Shown in pieces: positions 23,266 through 32,722 of a stretch of DNA of 35,269 nt. The stretch spans positions 1-35,269 of the forward strand of contig CACXYH010000022.1 in assembly GCA_902771785.1 (NCBI GenBank). Reading direction: 5' to 3'. Position 1 is the stretch's first letter. Every line of letters starts with the position of its first letter. This DNA is from an uncultured Prevotellaceae bacterium. GTDB lineage: Bacteria > Bacteroidota > Bacteroidia > Bacteroidales > Bacteroidaceae. The notes under the pieces are model-generated. The model was not told the origin of the DNA and did no database searches. It saw only the letters and a list, made by a program, of their open reading frames with translations. A program made the position numbers and the translations under genes.

Positions 23266-25725
23266 TTATTGAGCTTTCTCAAAGATGATGTCTTTGATGA
23301 TGACGTGGGTACCGGCGGGCGTTCCGCCGAAGTCGAAGACCATGGTGAGCTCGTGGGCGTCGCCCTGGGGCAGCGTGACGCCGGTGGCCTTGTAGGTGAA
23401 GGGCTCGTCGGCCTTGACGTCGTGGCGTCCGTCGAAGTAGAAGTTGCCGTCGCGCTTATCGCTCTCGCTATAGTCGCTCTCGGTCAACTTGATGGTGACG
23501 CCGGGGGCATCGTTGTCGGTCACGACGGTACACTGGAAGTTGTAGGCATCGGTCTGGGCAGTGCTGAGCGTGGTGAAAATCTTCACCTGGCCCTGCCATT
23601 GCGAGTTGCCGATGCCATCGGGCACGTCGAGCTCCCAGGAGTTGCCGTTGTGCTTAATCTCGGGCTGCACGGGCAGCGTTGCCCAGCCGTCGTTGGCAAA
23701 CCATGTGGTGGTGCCGATGAAGGCCGTGCCCTCGTCGACGCTGCGCCAGAGGTTGGCAGCATCGTCGTAGGCCATGCTGACGTTCTCCTCGAGGAAAATC
23801 TTGCTCACCTTGATGTGGGTGCCGGCAGGAGCTCCGCCGAAGTCGAACACGAGCGTCAAGGCATGGGCATCGTCCTTGGAGAGCACGGCGGCTTCGGCCT
23901 TGTAGACGAGCGGCACGCCGGCCTTGACGTCGTGGCGTCCGTCGAAGAAGAAGTTGCCGTCGCGCTTGTCGCTCTCGCTATAGTCGCTCTCGGTCAGCTT
24001 GATCGTGGCACCGGCAATGTCGTTGTCGGCCTCGAGCACGCAGTAGAAGTTGTACTTCTTGCTCAGGCTGGCAGGAATGGTGGTGAAAATCTTCACCTGG
24101 CCCTGCCACTGCGAGCTGCCGGTACCCTCGGGCACATCGAGCTCCCATACGCCGTTGCTGTGGGCAATCTCGGGCTGCACGGGCAGTGTTGCCCAGCCGT
24201 TGTCGGCAAACCAAGTGGTGGTGCCTTCGAAGGCCGACCCTTCCTCGACCGCCTTCCACAGGTTGGCGGCGCTGTTCTCGTCCCAGTCGGCTGTTGCTGC
24301 GGGCTCATGGCCGCCCTGGCCGCCAGAGACGATGGTGCCGTCGTCGTTGGCATGATCCTTCAGCACGATGTTGCTGATGTTGATGGTGGTGGCGCCGGCA
24401 GCATGGCCGAAGTCGAACACGAGCTTCACGGGCTGCAGGTCCTTACCCTCGAGGTCGCTCTTCCAGAACACGTATGGCTGTCCGGCCTTCAGGCTGATGT
24501 CGGCCACGTCGATGATGGCGTCGGCGTCGGTCTCGTTCGTGAGCTTCACGGTGACGCCGTCAATGTCGGCATCGGCCAGGAAGATGCACGAGAAGTCGTA
24601 GCGGTTGGCGGCCGACGTGCTCACGTCGGTGGTGTGCAGATGCAGCTGTGCCTGCCAGCGGTCGGTGCATGCGTCGGGCACGGTGACGGTGTAATCGTTG
24701 TTGCCGCTCTGGAACATGGCCTCCATCTCGCCGGTGCGCACATCACCCCAGCCGGGTTGGAAGTGGAACGTGGCCGACGGGGTGACGCCCTTCCACAGGT
24801 TGAAGTCGCTCGAAGCATCGAAGCCCGTCTCCTCTACCAGCCGCTGTTCGGCCGCGCTGGTGAACACGTAGCGCCAGGCAATAGAGCGGTCGGGCGTCTC
24901 GTAGAGCAGCACCATCTTCGTGTTGGTGAGCTGTTCTACGCGGAACAGCGGGTTCTCATACTGCGTGTCGCTGCTGATGTAGGGGAAGGCCGTGTTGGCA
25001 GCCAGCCGGATGTACTTGCATCCCGAGGTGACGATGCCCTCAGCATCGGCCCAGTCGAGCGTCTCGAAGTTCCAGGCAGCCGTCTGGTTGCCGATGGTCA
25101 CGTCGACGTCGGCATCATTGTTCTGGGTGCCCCAGGTGGTGCATCCCTTGTTCACGTAGGTAAGACCGTCGGCACCGGCGTTGTAGGTGTAGGTGCCACC
25201 CTTGCGGGTATCGGCCGTGAAGGCGATGCGGTCGTCGTAGACGCCGAAGTCCTTCTTGTCGTTCACAGCGGCGCTCCACCATGCGGTTGCGTCGGTTCCG
25301 GCAGGGCCGCAGCCCATGTGGCCTACCTCCTTGCTGTCGATGCGCCAATCTTTGCCCGTGATGCGGCGGAAGTCGGCACTCCAGTCTATCTTGGTCTCAT
25401 TGAACGTGAAGGTCTTGCTAATGCCCGTCTGGCTGATGCCGTTGCGGTTGCCAATGCGCAGCTCAATGGAGTGGGTGCCGGCTTCGGTGTTGGTGTAGCC
25501 CACCTCTTGCAGGGTAGAGTAGCTCGTGCCGTCGATGATCCACACGGGGTAAGTGCCCTGTGCGGGGGTGTAGCTGGCCACCATCTGGTTGGTTTCCTGG
25601 TCGACGGTCATCTGGAACTCAGTGCCGCTGACGGTGGGAATGCCGTTGGGATCGGCACCGGTAAACTCGTCGGGCGAGCAGGCCGCGAGCAGGATAAGGG
25701 CGATAGCGAATATTTTGGTTTTCAT
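23266..25725 (-). CDS. Surface glycan-binding lipoprotein with three repeated carbohydrate-binding-like modules
   Basis: 819-residue lipoprotein (signal MKTKIFAIALILLAAC) in the position where beta-glucan loci encode a surface glycan-binding protein (SGBP). After an N-terminal PKD/Ig-like part (about 25-110) and a middle domain containing SADFRRITGKDWRID (about 112-290) come three modules of about 160 residues: near 300-460, 483-640 and 645-819. Each has the pattern NLWKxV...W...W(Q)xQ(V/L)xxxTT...Y.F.C...LxFDFG...I.I..I, resembling CBM4/22-type jelly rolls. Modules 2 and 3 are almost identical over long stretches, down to DNA level, so they arose by recent duplication. Function as SGBP is inferred from position and modules. 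Confidence 0.8.
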   Translation of the reverse strand: MKTKIFAIALILLAACSPDEFTGADPNGIPTVSGTEFQMTVDQETNQMVASYTPAQGTYPVWIIDGTSYSTLQEVGYTNTEAGTHSIELRIGNRNGISQTGISKTFTFNETKIDWSADFRRITGKDWRIDSKEVGHMGCGPAGTDATAWWSAAVNDKKDFGVYDDRIAFTADTRKGGTYTYNAGADGLTYVNKGCTTWGTQNNDADVDVTIGNQTAAWNFETLDWADAEGIVTSGCKYIRLAANTAFPYISSDTQYENPLFRVEQLTNTKMVLLYETPDRSIAWRYVFTSAAEQRLVEETGFDASSDFNLWKGVTPSATFHFQPGWGDVRTGEMEAMFQSGNNDYTVTVPDACTDRWQAQLHLHTTDVSTSAANRYDFSCIFLADADIDGVTVKLTNETDADAIIDVADISLKAGQPYVFWKSDLEGKDLQPVKLVFDFGHAAGATTINISNIVLKDHANDDGTIVSGGQGGHEPAATADWDENSAANLWKAVEEGSAFEGTTTWFADNGWATLPVQPEIAHSNGVWELDVPEGTGSSQWQGQVKIFTTIPASLSKKYNFYCVLEADNDIAGATIKLTESDYSESDKRDGNFFFDGRHDVKAGVPLVYKAEAAVLSKDDAHALTLVFDFGGAPAGTHIKVSKIFLEENVSMAYDDAANLWRSVDEGTAFIGTTTWFANDGWATLPVQPEIKHNGNSWELDVPDGIGNSQWQGQVKIFTTLSTAQTDAYNFQCTVVTDNDAPGVTIKLTESDYSESDKRDGNFYFDGRHDVKADEPFTYKATGVTLPQGDAHELTMVFDFGGTPAGTHVIIKDIIFEKAQ
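23281..24283 (-). repeat. Tandem duplication of the SGBP C-terminal module
   Basis: Bases about 23281-23768 and 23800-24283 encode the third and second binding modules. Long blocks are nearly identical, for example 23417-23490 against 23926-23999, which differ at only a few positions by eye. This is an in-frame duplication inside one gene and a likely site for copy-number change by recombination. Confidence 0.75.
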
Positions 25726-25773
25726 AACTTTCTTAGCTTTTTGTCTATTTTTAAACCGTTTTAATCTCTCTCA

Positions 25774-27309
25774 TTAGTAGTTGTTCTGCTTCAGCGTAGG
25801 ATCGGCGTCGAGCTCGCTTTGAGCCAGCGGAATGTGCTTCTTCGAGGGCGTCCACGCGTTGGTGCGATAGCCATAGTTGTCGGGAACAAGCACGGTGCTT
25901 GCCTTCTGTGTGGCTCCGCTGATGCCCTCGGCACGCACCAGGTCGAAGTAGCGCTTGCCTTCGCCGCAGAACTCCAGGTGGCGCTCCGTGAGGATGTCGT
26001 CGATGGTGACGCTGCTCACAGCGCTCAGACCGGCACGCTGGCGCACCTGGCTGACGTAGCCTGCAGCCTCGCTGGCGCTGCCACCCGTCTGGAGCAACAG
26101 CTCAGCAGCGTTAAGCAGGGTCTCGGCGTAGCGATAGATGCGCTTATTATTGTTGTAGTTCAGGTTCTTCGAGGTGGGGCAGTCGACGTTGTTGGCGCTC
26201 TGCGGACGATACTTGCCGTGCCAGAGGTGGGTGTCCTGATAGCGCTCGGTGTAGCTCGTGCCACGCACGTCCCAGATGGTGGCATCGCGGCGCACGTCGC
26301 CGTCGGCATACATATTGTAGGTTTCCAGGCGTACGGGTAGGAATCCCCAGCCGTCGTTACCGGTGTCCCAGCCATCGCCACCAGGCCATGCGTTGGGCGA
26401 GCAGAGCGTGGGGAAGACGCTGCCTCCTGCATTCAGGGCTGCCCAGCCCCAGTCGCGTTGAGCCTGGTCATCATTGTAGTTGATTTCGAAGATGCTCTCC
26501 TTGCACCACTCACCGCTCTCCTGCCAGATGGCAGCAAAGTCGGGGTTCAGCTCGTAGTCGCTGCCGGCGATGAGCTCCTTCATGTAGGCCAGTGCCTGCG
26601 GGTAGCGCGCCGTGTCGTTCTGATACATCACCATCTCGGCGTAGAGCATGTAGGCCATAGCCTGGCTCACGCGACCGGCGTCGGCATCGCCCCAGCGCAT
26701 CGGGAGCACGTCAGAAGCGATGATTTCCTCCAACTCGGGCAGCAGGCGATTGTAGATGTCGTCGGCCGTAAGCTGCGGAGCGGTGTAGGGCACGCTCAGG
26801 TTCTCCAGATAGAAGGGCACGTTGCCGTAGAAGTGCCACAGAATATTATAATAGTACACGCGCAACAGGCGGGCCTGCATCTCCATGGACTTGCAGAAGC
26901 TGGCGCTGGCCTTGCCCCACGATGCATACTTGATGGCGTCGTTGCAGCGCTTGATGCCGCTGTAGAAGTCGCCCCAGAGCGTGCCGAGCGTGTTGTTGCC
27001 GTCGGCCTCGAAGTTGAAGAGGCGGTGCCAGTGCTGGTTGTCGGTATTGCTCGAGCCGCCCACCCAGAAGTCGTCACCCATGATCTCGGCATCGACGGTC
27101 AGGTCGTTGTAGGCCACATTGTCCCAGTCGGGCCAGTGCAGGGGAGCGTAAGCCGAGGTGAGGGCCTCGTTGAGCGTAGTCTCGTTGACGTAGTATTCCT
27201 CCAGAGGCTCGCCGTCGGGCTTGGTCACCTCTAAGAAGTCGTCGCTGCAGGCGGTCAGCGCGAAGGCTGCTGTACAAAAGCCTGCTATGATTGAAATATG
27301 CTTGTTCAT
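25774..27309 (-). CDS. SusD/RagB-family outer-membrane glycan-binding lipoprotein
   Basis: Surface lipoprotein that caps the SusC transporter and binds the target oligosaccharide. The 511-residue protein has a lipoprotein signal (MNKHISIIAGFCTAAFALTAC) followed by SDDFLEV, the classic mature SusD start. Alpha-helical TPR-like segments follow (LNEALTSAYAPLHW, YSGIKRCNDAIKYA, ARLLRVYYYNILWHFYGNVPF). The late region has AETLLNAAELLLQTGG and RQRAGL, and ILTERHLEFCGEGKRYFDLVR near the C-terminus, diagnostic of the family. It lies 38 bases after the SusC stop and 48 before the SGBP start. Confidence 0.95.
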   Translation of the reverse strand: MNKHISIIAGFCTAAFALTACSDDFLEVTKPDGEPLEEYYVNETTLNEALTSAYAPLHWPDWDNVAYNDLTVDAEIMGDDFWVGGSSNTDNQHWHRLFNFEADGNNTLGTLWGDFYSGIKRCNDAIKYASWGKASASFCKSMEMQARLLRVYYYNILWHFYGNVPFYLENLSVPYTAPQLTADDIYNRLLPELEEIIASDVLPMRWGDADAGRVSQAMAYMLYAEMVMYQNDTARYPQALAYMKELIAGSDYELNPDFAAIWQESGEWCKESIFEINYNDDQAQRDWGWAALNAGGSVFPTLCSPNAWPGGDGWDTGNDGWGFLPVRLETYNMYADGDVRRDATIWDVRGTSYTERYQDTHLWHGKYRPQSANNVDCPTSKNLNYNNNKRIYRYAETLLNAAELLLQTGGSASEAAGYVSQVRQRAGLSAVSSVTIDDILTERHLEFCGEGKRYFDLVRAEGISGATQKASTVLVPDNYGYRTNAWTPSKKHIPLAQSELDADPTLKQNNY

Positions 27310-27347
27310 ATGCTGTTCGTTTTTGGGATTATATGATTGTCGATGCT

Positions 27348-30300
27348 TTATAGTGAGATGTTACAGCCGATGGTCCAGGTGCGTGCCTGCGGATAGACGC
27401 CGTAGTCGACGCCCATAGAGGTGACGCCAGATCCGATTTCGGGGTCGAAGCCCCAGTACTTGGTCCAGGTGACGAGGTTCTCGGCACGTCCATAGACGCG
27501 CAGGCGGTTGATGCCAATCTTCTGTGTCAGCTTGCGTGGCACGGTGTATCCCAGCGTGATGTTCTTCAGACGCAGGTAGCTGCCGTCCTGAATATACATG
27601 TCGCTGACCACCCAGTTCTTAGAGTTGCCCAGCGTGGGCACGGTGTTCGAGGTGCCTTCGCCCGTCCAGCGCTGCAGCACCCAGGTGGGATAGTTGGCCG
27701 ACTCGATGTCCTGACGATAGGTGGCGTCGAACACATCGGCACCGCTCACACCCTGGAAGAACACGCCCAGGTCGAATCCTTTCCACTCGGCGTTGAAGAC
27801 GAGGCCGAAGGTCCACTTAGGCACACCGTTACCAATGTTGGTGCGGTCGTCGCTGGTGATTTTTCCGTCGTTGTTCGTGTCGACGAAGCGGAAGTCGCCG
27901 GGCTGCGCATCGGGCTGTATGAGAGCGCCGTTGGCATTGGTGTAGGCGTTCACTTCGGCCACGGTCTGGAAGATGCCGTTGGTCTTGTAGCCATAGAAGA
28001 AGGGGAAGGGCTGTCCGTTCTCGGCGCGAGTGCCGCCGTCGCTGAACTGCGAGATGCCGTAGTTCAGGAAACCGGTGTCGTTGCCCAGGTTCTTCAGCTC
28101 GTTCTTCAGGTAGCTGGCGTTGCCTTTCACCGAGAAGTTGGCGTCGCTGATGTGCCACTTGTAGCCCAGCTCAAACTCCCAGCCGGAGTTCTTCATGTCG
28201 CCCACGTTGGCGTAGGGCTTCTCCTCGCCCACGTAGCTGGGGATAGGCATCTGGATAATCATGCCGTTGGTCTTCTTCACGTAGTAGTCGACGCTGAAGG
28301 TCAGCGCGTTGTTCAGGAAACCGAAGTCGATTCCCAAGTCGGTCTGTTCGCTCTCTTCCCACTTCAGGTCTTCGTTGGCCAAATGGTCGGCTTTCGAGCC
28401 GTAGATCATGCCAGCTTGCTTGCCGAAGTAGTAGTTGTTGTTGCCGCCGGTAGTAGTCTGTGTGCTGAAGCGGAAGTCGGGGAAGTTGTCGACGCCGTTC
28501 TTACCCCAGCTGGCACGCACTTTCAGGTTGCTGAGCCAGTTGCGGGTGGGCTCCATGAACTGCTCGTTCATCACGTTCCATCCGACCGACACAGAGGGGA
28601 AGGTGCCATATTTCTTGTTCGAACCGAAGCGCGAGCTGCCGTCGCGACGCACAGTGGCCTGCAGCATGTAGCGCTCGTCGTAGTTGTAGCTGATGCGGCC
28701 GAAGAGCGAGCTCAGCCGATGCTCCACGTAGGGGCCGCCCCATGCACCGACGAGGCTCTTGGCGCCCGTCACCTTGCCGTCGGCATCAGTGGTCAGTTCC
28801 AGGTCGCCGCCAGTGGTGTAGTTGAGAGAAGGCTTGTTGGGATTTACCAGATACCAGTGCGAACCGCCCAGCTCGTCGCCCTTCGACTTCAGGGCGCTCT
28901 GTCCGAGCACTACGCCGATGGTGTGCTTGCCCAGCTGCTTGTCGTAGGTCAGCGTGTTCTCCACCTGCCATGTCGAGTTGTTGCCTTTGTAGGCCGTGGC
29001 CGAGGTGTGGTCGGCGTTGTTGTTGCCCGAGAGGTAGTACTTCTGCAGCGTGGCAGCATCGTAGCCCCAGAAAGAGAGCTCGGCGCTGTAGGTGAAGTGA
29101 TACTTCAGGTTGTCCCACAGTTGCAGGTCGAGCGAGAACTTAGGCATGAACTTGTGGCTCCAGTTCTTGTTGGGGTTGCCCTGCATCATGGCGATGGGGT
29201 TGTTTTGCTCCTGATAGCTGCCGATGAAGTTGGGCACGGTGTAGGGGTTGCCGTTGGCATCCGTATACATGTCGTACTGCGGATATTGGTCGATCATGCG
29301 CTGACCGATGTAGGGGTTGTTGCTGGCGTCGTAGCCGGCACGCAGCGTGACGGGCAGCGTGGGGGCCAGATAGAGGGCCGAGCCCAGGGGCGAACCCCAG
29401 GTGCTGTTGGCATCAATGCCAGTGCTGTGCACGCGCATATAAGCGATGTTGGCGCCCAGGTCGAGCCTGTTCAGGAACGAGCGCTCCTTCGAGGCGTCGA
29501 ACAGCGTGTAGTTGTTGTTTGAGCGGATGGTCAGACGGTCGTAGTTCGACTGTCCGTAGTTGCCGCCCACGATACCCTCCTGGGTGAAGTAGCCCAGCGA
29601 GAGGTAGTAGTTGGCCTGCTCCGATGCACCGCTGATGCTGATGTCGTGCTGGGTGATGGGTGCATTGTCGTTGAAGAGCAGTTCCTGCCAGTTGGTGCCA
29701 AAGCCTGTGACTTTGTCGCCGTTGGCATCGATAATATTGTAGGGGTCGGCATAGAGGGGAGCCAGTCCGTTCTGTATCTTGCGCTCATTCTGCAAGATGG
29801 CATAGTCGACAGCTCCGGTCACGTCGCGCTTCTTCCAGGCCGACTGCCAGCCCGTGCTGAAGTTGTAGTTGATTTGTGCTTTGCCGATCTTTCCCTTCTT
29901 CGTGGTGACGAGAATGACGCCGTTGGCAGCCCGTGCACCGTAGATGGCGCCTGAAGCAGCATCCTTCAGCACTTCCATACTCTCGATGTCCTCGGGGTTC
30001 ACGCTTTCCATACCGTCCTGGTTGGTAGGCATGCCGTCGATAATATAAAGAGGTTCAGAGTCGTTGATGGTACCGATGCCACGGATTCGGATGAGCGACT
30101 TGGCGCCCGGCTGACCCGAGGCCGAGGTGACCTGCACGCCGGCAGCCATACCCTTCAGCGCATCTTCGGCGCGCAGGCGTGTCTTGCCTTCCAGGTCGTC
30201 GGCGCTCACCTTGGCAATCGATGCCGTGACGACGCTCTTCTTCTGCACGCCGTAGCCAATGACCACCACGTCTTGCAGCGTGTTCTCGTCTTCCCTCAGG

Positions 30301-30596
30301 GTAACGGTCATGCCGTTGGCGGCCTTCGCGTCCTGAGTGGAGAAACCAATGTAAGAGAAAGTGAGCACGGCTCCCTCTCTTACTTTCAGCATGAACTTAC
30401 CATCCATGTTAGTGATGGTACCGTTTTTCACGTTTGCTTTTTCTACGACAGAGGCACCTATCACGGGCTCACCTGTCTCGTCGATGACCGTACCCGACAC
30501 GTTAGAGAGTTGAGCACGTACCGTCGTCGAAAGAAGCATGGCAAACAAGGCGAATGCTATTCGCCTCATCGCGGTTAGTTTTGTTTTTTCTTTCAT
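27348..30596 (-). CDS. SusC/RagA-family TonB-dependent outer-membrane transporter
   Basis: Imports oligosaccharides through the outer membrane with energy from TonB. Length 1082 residues, usual for SusC. Signal peptide ends TVRAQ. A carboxypeptidase-regulatory-like domain follows (VSGTVIDETGEPVIGASVV...). The TonB box region is VVVIGYGVQKK, and the plug contains GVQVTSASGQPGAKSLIRIRGIGTIN and PLYIIDGMP. The 22-strand barrel fills the rest, ending in an aromatic/hydrophobic terminal strand (WTIGCNISL). First gene of the operon. Its -7 box lacks a good -33, which suggests activator dependence. I keep ATG 30596; another in-frame ATG nine codons on would also preserve the signal. Confidence 0.96.
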   Translation of the reverse strand: MKEKTKLTAMRRIAFALFAMLLSTTVRAQLSNVSGTVIDETGEPVIGASVVEKANVKNGTITNMDGKFMLKVREGAVLTFSYIGFSTQDAKAANGMTVTLREDENTLQDVVVIGYGVQKKSVVTASIAKVSADDLEGKTRLRAEDALKGMAAGVQVTSASGQPGAKSLIRIRGIGTINDSEPLYIIDGMPTNQDGMESVNPEDIESMEVLKDAASGAIYGARAANGVILVTTKKGKIGKAQINYNFSTGWQSAWKKRDVTGAVDYAILQNERKIQNGLAPLYADPYNIIDANGDKVTGFGTNWQELLFNDNAPITQHDISISGASEQANYYLSLGYFTQEGIVGGNYGQSNYDRLTIRSNNNYTLFDASKERSFLNRLDLGANIAYMRVHSTGIDANSTWGSPLGSALYLAPTLPVTLRAGYDASNNPYIGQRMIDQYPQYDMYTDANGNPYTVPNFIGSYQEQNNPIAMMQGNPNKNWSHKFMPKFSLDLQLWDNLKYHFTYSAELSFWGYDAATLQKYYLSGNNNADHTSATAYKGNNSTWQVENTLTYDKQLGKHTIGVVLGQSALKSKGDELGGSHWYLVNPNKPSLNYTTGGDLELTTDADGKVTGAKSLVGAWGGPYVEHRLSSLFGRISYNYDERYMLQATVRRDGSSRFGSNKKYGTFPSVSVGWNVMNEQFMEPTRNWLSNLKVRASWGKNGVDNFPDFRFSTQTTTGGNNNYYFGKQAGMIYGSKADHLANEDLKWEESEQTDLGIDFGFLNNALTFSVDYYVKKTNGMIIQMPIPSYVGEEKPYANVGDMKNSGWEFELGYKWHISDANFSVKGNASYLKNELKNLGNDTGFLNYGISQFSDGGTRAENGQPFPFFYGYKTNGIFQTVAEVNAYTNANGALIQPDAQPGDFRFVDTNNDGKITSDDRTNIGNGVPKWTFGLVFNAEWKGFDLGVFFQGVSGADVFDATYRQDIESANYPTWVLQRWTGEGTSNTVPTLGNSKNWVVSDMYIQDGSYLRLKNITLGYTVPRKLTQKIGINRLRVYGRAENLVTWTKYWGFDPEIGSGVTSMGVDYGVYPQARTWTIGCNISL

Positions 30597-30656
30597 TTTT
30601 ATTACAGTTATTAATAGGTGTTGTTATTGTTAGCTTGTAGTAGCAAATTCTTGGTG

Positions 30657-30664
30657 CAAAATTA
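30657..30664 (-). promoter_or_regulatory. -7 element of the beta-glucan operon
   Basis: CAAAATTA on the plus strand is TAATTTTG on the minus strand, about 60 bases before the SusC ATG. The sequence 19-21 bases upstream has no TTTG, which fits a promoter needing an activator. Confidence 0.5.
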
Positions 30665-30698
30665 TGGATAAAACCCACTCGCTGTTATCTCATCAAGG

Positions 30699-30789
30699 TG
30701 GAAATATAGATTATTTTGGATGTGCTTATTTGTGATAGTGCTGATAATCAGTGTAATAACAGTTGGTATAGGTGCCTGGAAATATAGAT
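30699..30789. promoter_or_regulatory. Paired 13-bp direct repeats, candidate operator of the SusR-like regulator
   Basis: TGGAAATATAGAT occurs at 30699-30711 and again at 30777-30789, 78 bp start to start, in the 298-bp divergent region between susC and the regulator gene. The first copy lies about 35 bases upstream of the operon -7 box, a normal place for an activator. The second lies upstream of the regulator promoter. A looser inverted pair CTGTTAT (30682-30688) / ATAACAG (30756-30762) lies around and between them. Binding is inferred only from position and repetition. Confidence 0.45.
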
Positions 30790-30835
30790 GCTTCTGCAGA
30801 AAATATATAGACGAAAAGTAATTATTATTGTTTTT

Positions 30836-30868
30836 TTTGCGTTTTATGCCAGGAAATCATTACCTTTG
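30836..30868 (+). promoter_or_regulatory. Promoter of the SusR-like regulator gene
   Basis: TTTG (30836-30839), a 21-base spacer and TACCTTTG (30861-30868). The leader to ATG 30895 is about 22 bases. Confidence 0.6.
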
Positions 30869-30894
30869 CACCCAACAACAATAACTAAAACAGC

Positions 30895-32556
30895 ATGTTA
30901 AGAAAACTTTTGACGGCTTTTGCCCTGCTTTGTCTCGCTACGCATGCCTGCGCCGACAGCCAGACAGACGTGAACGCACTCTACGGCATACTCGATGCAG
31001 CCATCGACTCGTCGCGCATCTACCTGCAGCAAAAGACCGAGCACATCGCCTCGCTCAAGGCAGATCTGCAGCAAACCACAGACCTCGGGCAGCGCTTCGA
31101 GCGCACCCGCCGCATCTATCAGGAGTACATTCCCTTCGTAAACGATTCGGCCATCGCCTACCAATACCAGTGCATCGACCTGGCGCAGCAGCTGAGGCGC
31201 CGCGACTACTATGCCGAGACACTCATTGCGCTGGCCGACCAGCTCACCGAGTCGGGCTTCTACAACGAGGCGCGGCTGCACTTCAGCCAGATAGACACCG
31301 CCGTGCTCAGCGACAGCATGCTGACGGTCTATCTGCTGGGACTGAACCATCTCTATGGCGAAATGGCCTACTACTCGCACGACAGCCGCCTGCGCGACCA
31401 GTTTTTTGCGCAGGCAGGCCAATACTTCGACTCGCTCCAGCAACGGTTAGACACCACGTCGACCGTCTGGCTGCAGCTGCGAACCATTGCCCTCTCCAAC
31501 GAGATGCAGCTCGACGAGGCCATGCACTACTGCGACCGGTGGCAGCAGCAGTGCCAGCCCGCTAGCCGGGCGTGGGCCATCATGGCCTACTACCGCTCGA
31601 CCATCTATGGCCAGCAGGGCAACACGAGCATGCAGCGCTACTGGCTGGCACAGTCGGCACTCGTCGATATTCGCAACGCCATCATGGACCAGGGCGCCCT
31701 GTGGAGTCTGGCCGAGACGCTCATCAACGAAGGCTCCGAGATTGACCGCGCCCACCGCTACATCGACTTCAGCTGGCAATGCCTCACGCGCTTCAGCACC
31801 CACATGCGCTCGTGGCTCGTGGCACCCGTCGTCACGCGCATCAACGATGAGTATAAGCAGCAGCTGCAGACCGCCAACAACCGGCTGCTCTGGACCATCG
31901 GTCTCATCAGCCTGCTGCTCGTGGGCCTGCTCGCCCTGCTCTACTACGTGCAAAAGAAGCGCCGTCAGCTGGCCGGAGCCCGCAACGAGCTGAAGACGGC
32001 CAACGACGAACTGCAGGCCACCAACCAGTTGCTCAGCGAGACCAACGGCCAGCTGAAGCTCGCCGTACTCCGTATGAACGACTCCAACCGCGTGAAGGAC
32101 GAATACCTGGGTAAGTTCCTCAGCATCTGCTCGGAATACATCGACAAACTCGACAACTATCGCATCAAGGTGAACCGCAAGCTCAAGGCCAACCAGCACG
32201 CCGACTTGCTGCGCATGACCAGCTCAGAGCAGCTCAAGGAGACGGAACTGAGCGAGCTGCTCGACAACTTCGACCGCGTGTTTCTTCACCTCTTCCCCAC
32301 GTTTGTCGACGACTTCAACGCCCTGCTGCGCCCCGAAGAGCGCATCGTGCCGCAGGGCGCCAGCCGCCTGAACACCGACCTGCGCATCTTCGCCCTCATC
32401 CGTCTGGGCATCAGCGAGAGCTCGCGCATTGCCGAGTTCCTGCGCTATTCGCCCAACAGCATCTACGCCTATCGGGCGCGCATCAAGAGCAAAGCCATCG
32501 GCTCCCGCGCCGACTTCGAGCAGAAGGTCATGGAGATAGGGCTATCGACCGTCTGA
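30895..32556 (+). CDS. SusR-like membrane-spanning transcriptional regulator (DUF6377-type)
   Basis: 553-residue sensor-regulator, likely controlling the divergent beta-glucan operon. Order: signal peptide (to about residue 21), a periplasmic helical TPR-like sensor region (about 22-320), one membrane helix (LLWTIGLISLLLVGLLALLYYV, about 328-349), a coiled coil (RRQLAGARNELKTANDELQATNQLL), then a cytoplasmic domain. The cytoplasmic domain contains SNRVKDEYLGKFLSICSEYIDKLDNYR and a C-terminal HTH (ALIRLGISESSRIAEFLRYSPNSIYAYRARIKSKA). This is the architecture of SusR, not a hybrid two-component sensor: no kinase or receiver domain is present. It lies 298 bp from susC with its own promoter. Ligand is inferred to be a beta-glucan oligosaccharide. 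Confidence 0.85.
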   Translation: MLRKLLTAFALLCLATHACADSQTDVNALYGILDAAIDSSRIYLQQKTEHIASLKADLQQTTDLGQRFERTRRIYQEYIPFVNDSAIAYQYQCIDLAQQLRRRDYYAETLIALADQLTESGFYNEARLHFSQIDTAVLSDSMLTVYLLGLNHLYGEMAYYSHDSRLRDQFFAQAGQYFDSLQQRLDTTSTVWLQLRTIALSNEMQLDEAMHYCDRWQQQCQPASRAWAIMAYYRSTIYGQQGNTSMQRYWLAQSALVDIRNAIMDQGALWSLAETLINEGSEIDRAHRYIDFSWQCLTRFSTHMRSWLVAPVVTRINDEYKQQLQTANNRLLWTIGLISLLLVGLLALLYYVQKKRRQLAGARNELKTANDELQATNQLLSETNGQLKLAVLRMNDSNRVKDEYLGKFLSICSEYIDKLDNYRIKVNRKLKANQHADLLRMTSSEQLKETELSELLDNFDRVFLHLFPTFVDDFNALLRPEERIVPQGASRLNTDLRIFALIRLGISESSRIAEFLRYSPNSIYAYRARIKSKAIGSRADFEQKVMEIGLSTV

Positions 32557-32722
32557 GCCTGGAAAGTCCCTTCAGTAGTCTTGCACATTTTTTTGAGAAA
32601 TTGATTTCTTCGGTCATCTGTCATATTTTGCGTATAAACTGCAGAGTATTAGCAAGATAAGTGTAAAACCATCCGTCATATTCGGTCATATTCGGTCATG
32701 TTTTTGGGGGAAAAGTGGATAA

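Noticed and set aside
23113-25764. 883-codon open frame on the plus strand opposite the SGBP gene (and similar long antisense frames, e.g. 1265-2938 minus and 20241-22112 plus)
   Set aside because: These are mirror frames of GC-rich genes with strong third-position bias. The translations are low-complexity in V, G, A, H and R with no motifs, while the opposite strand encodes clear families.
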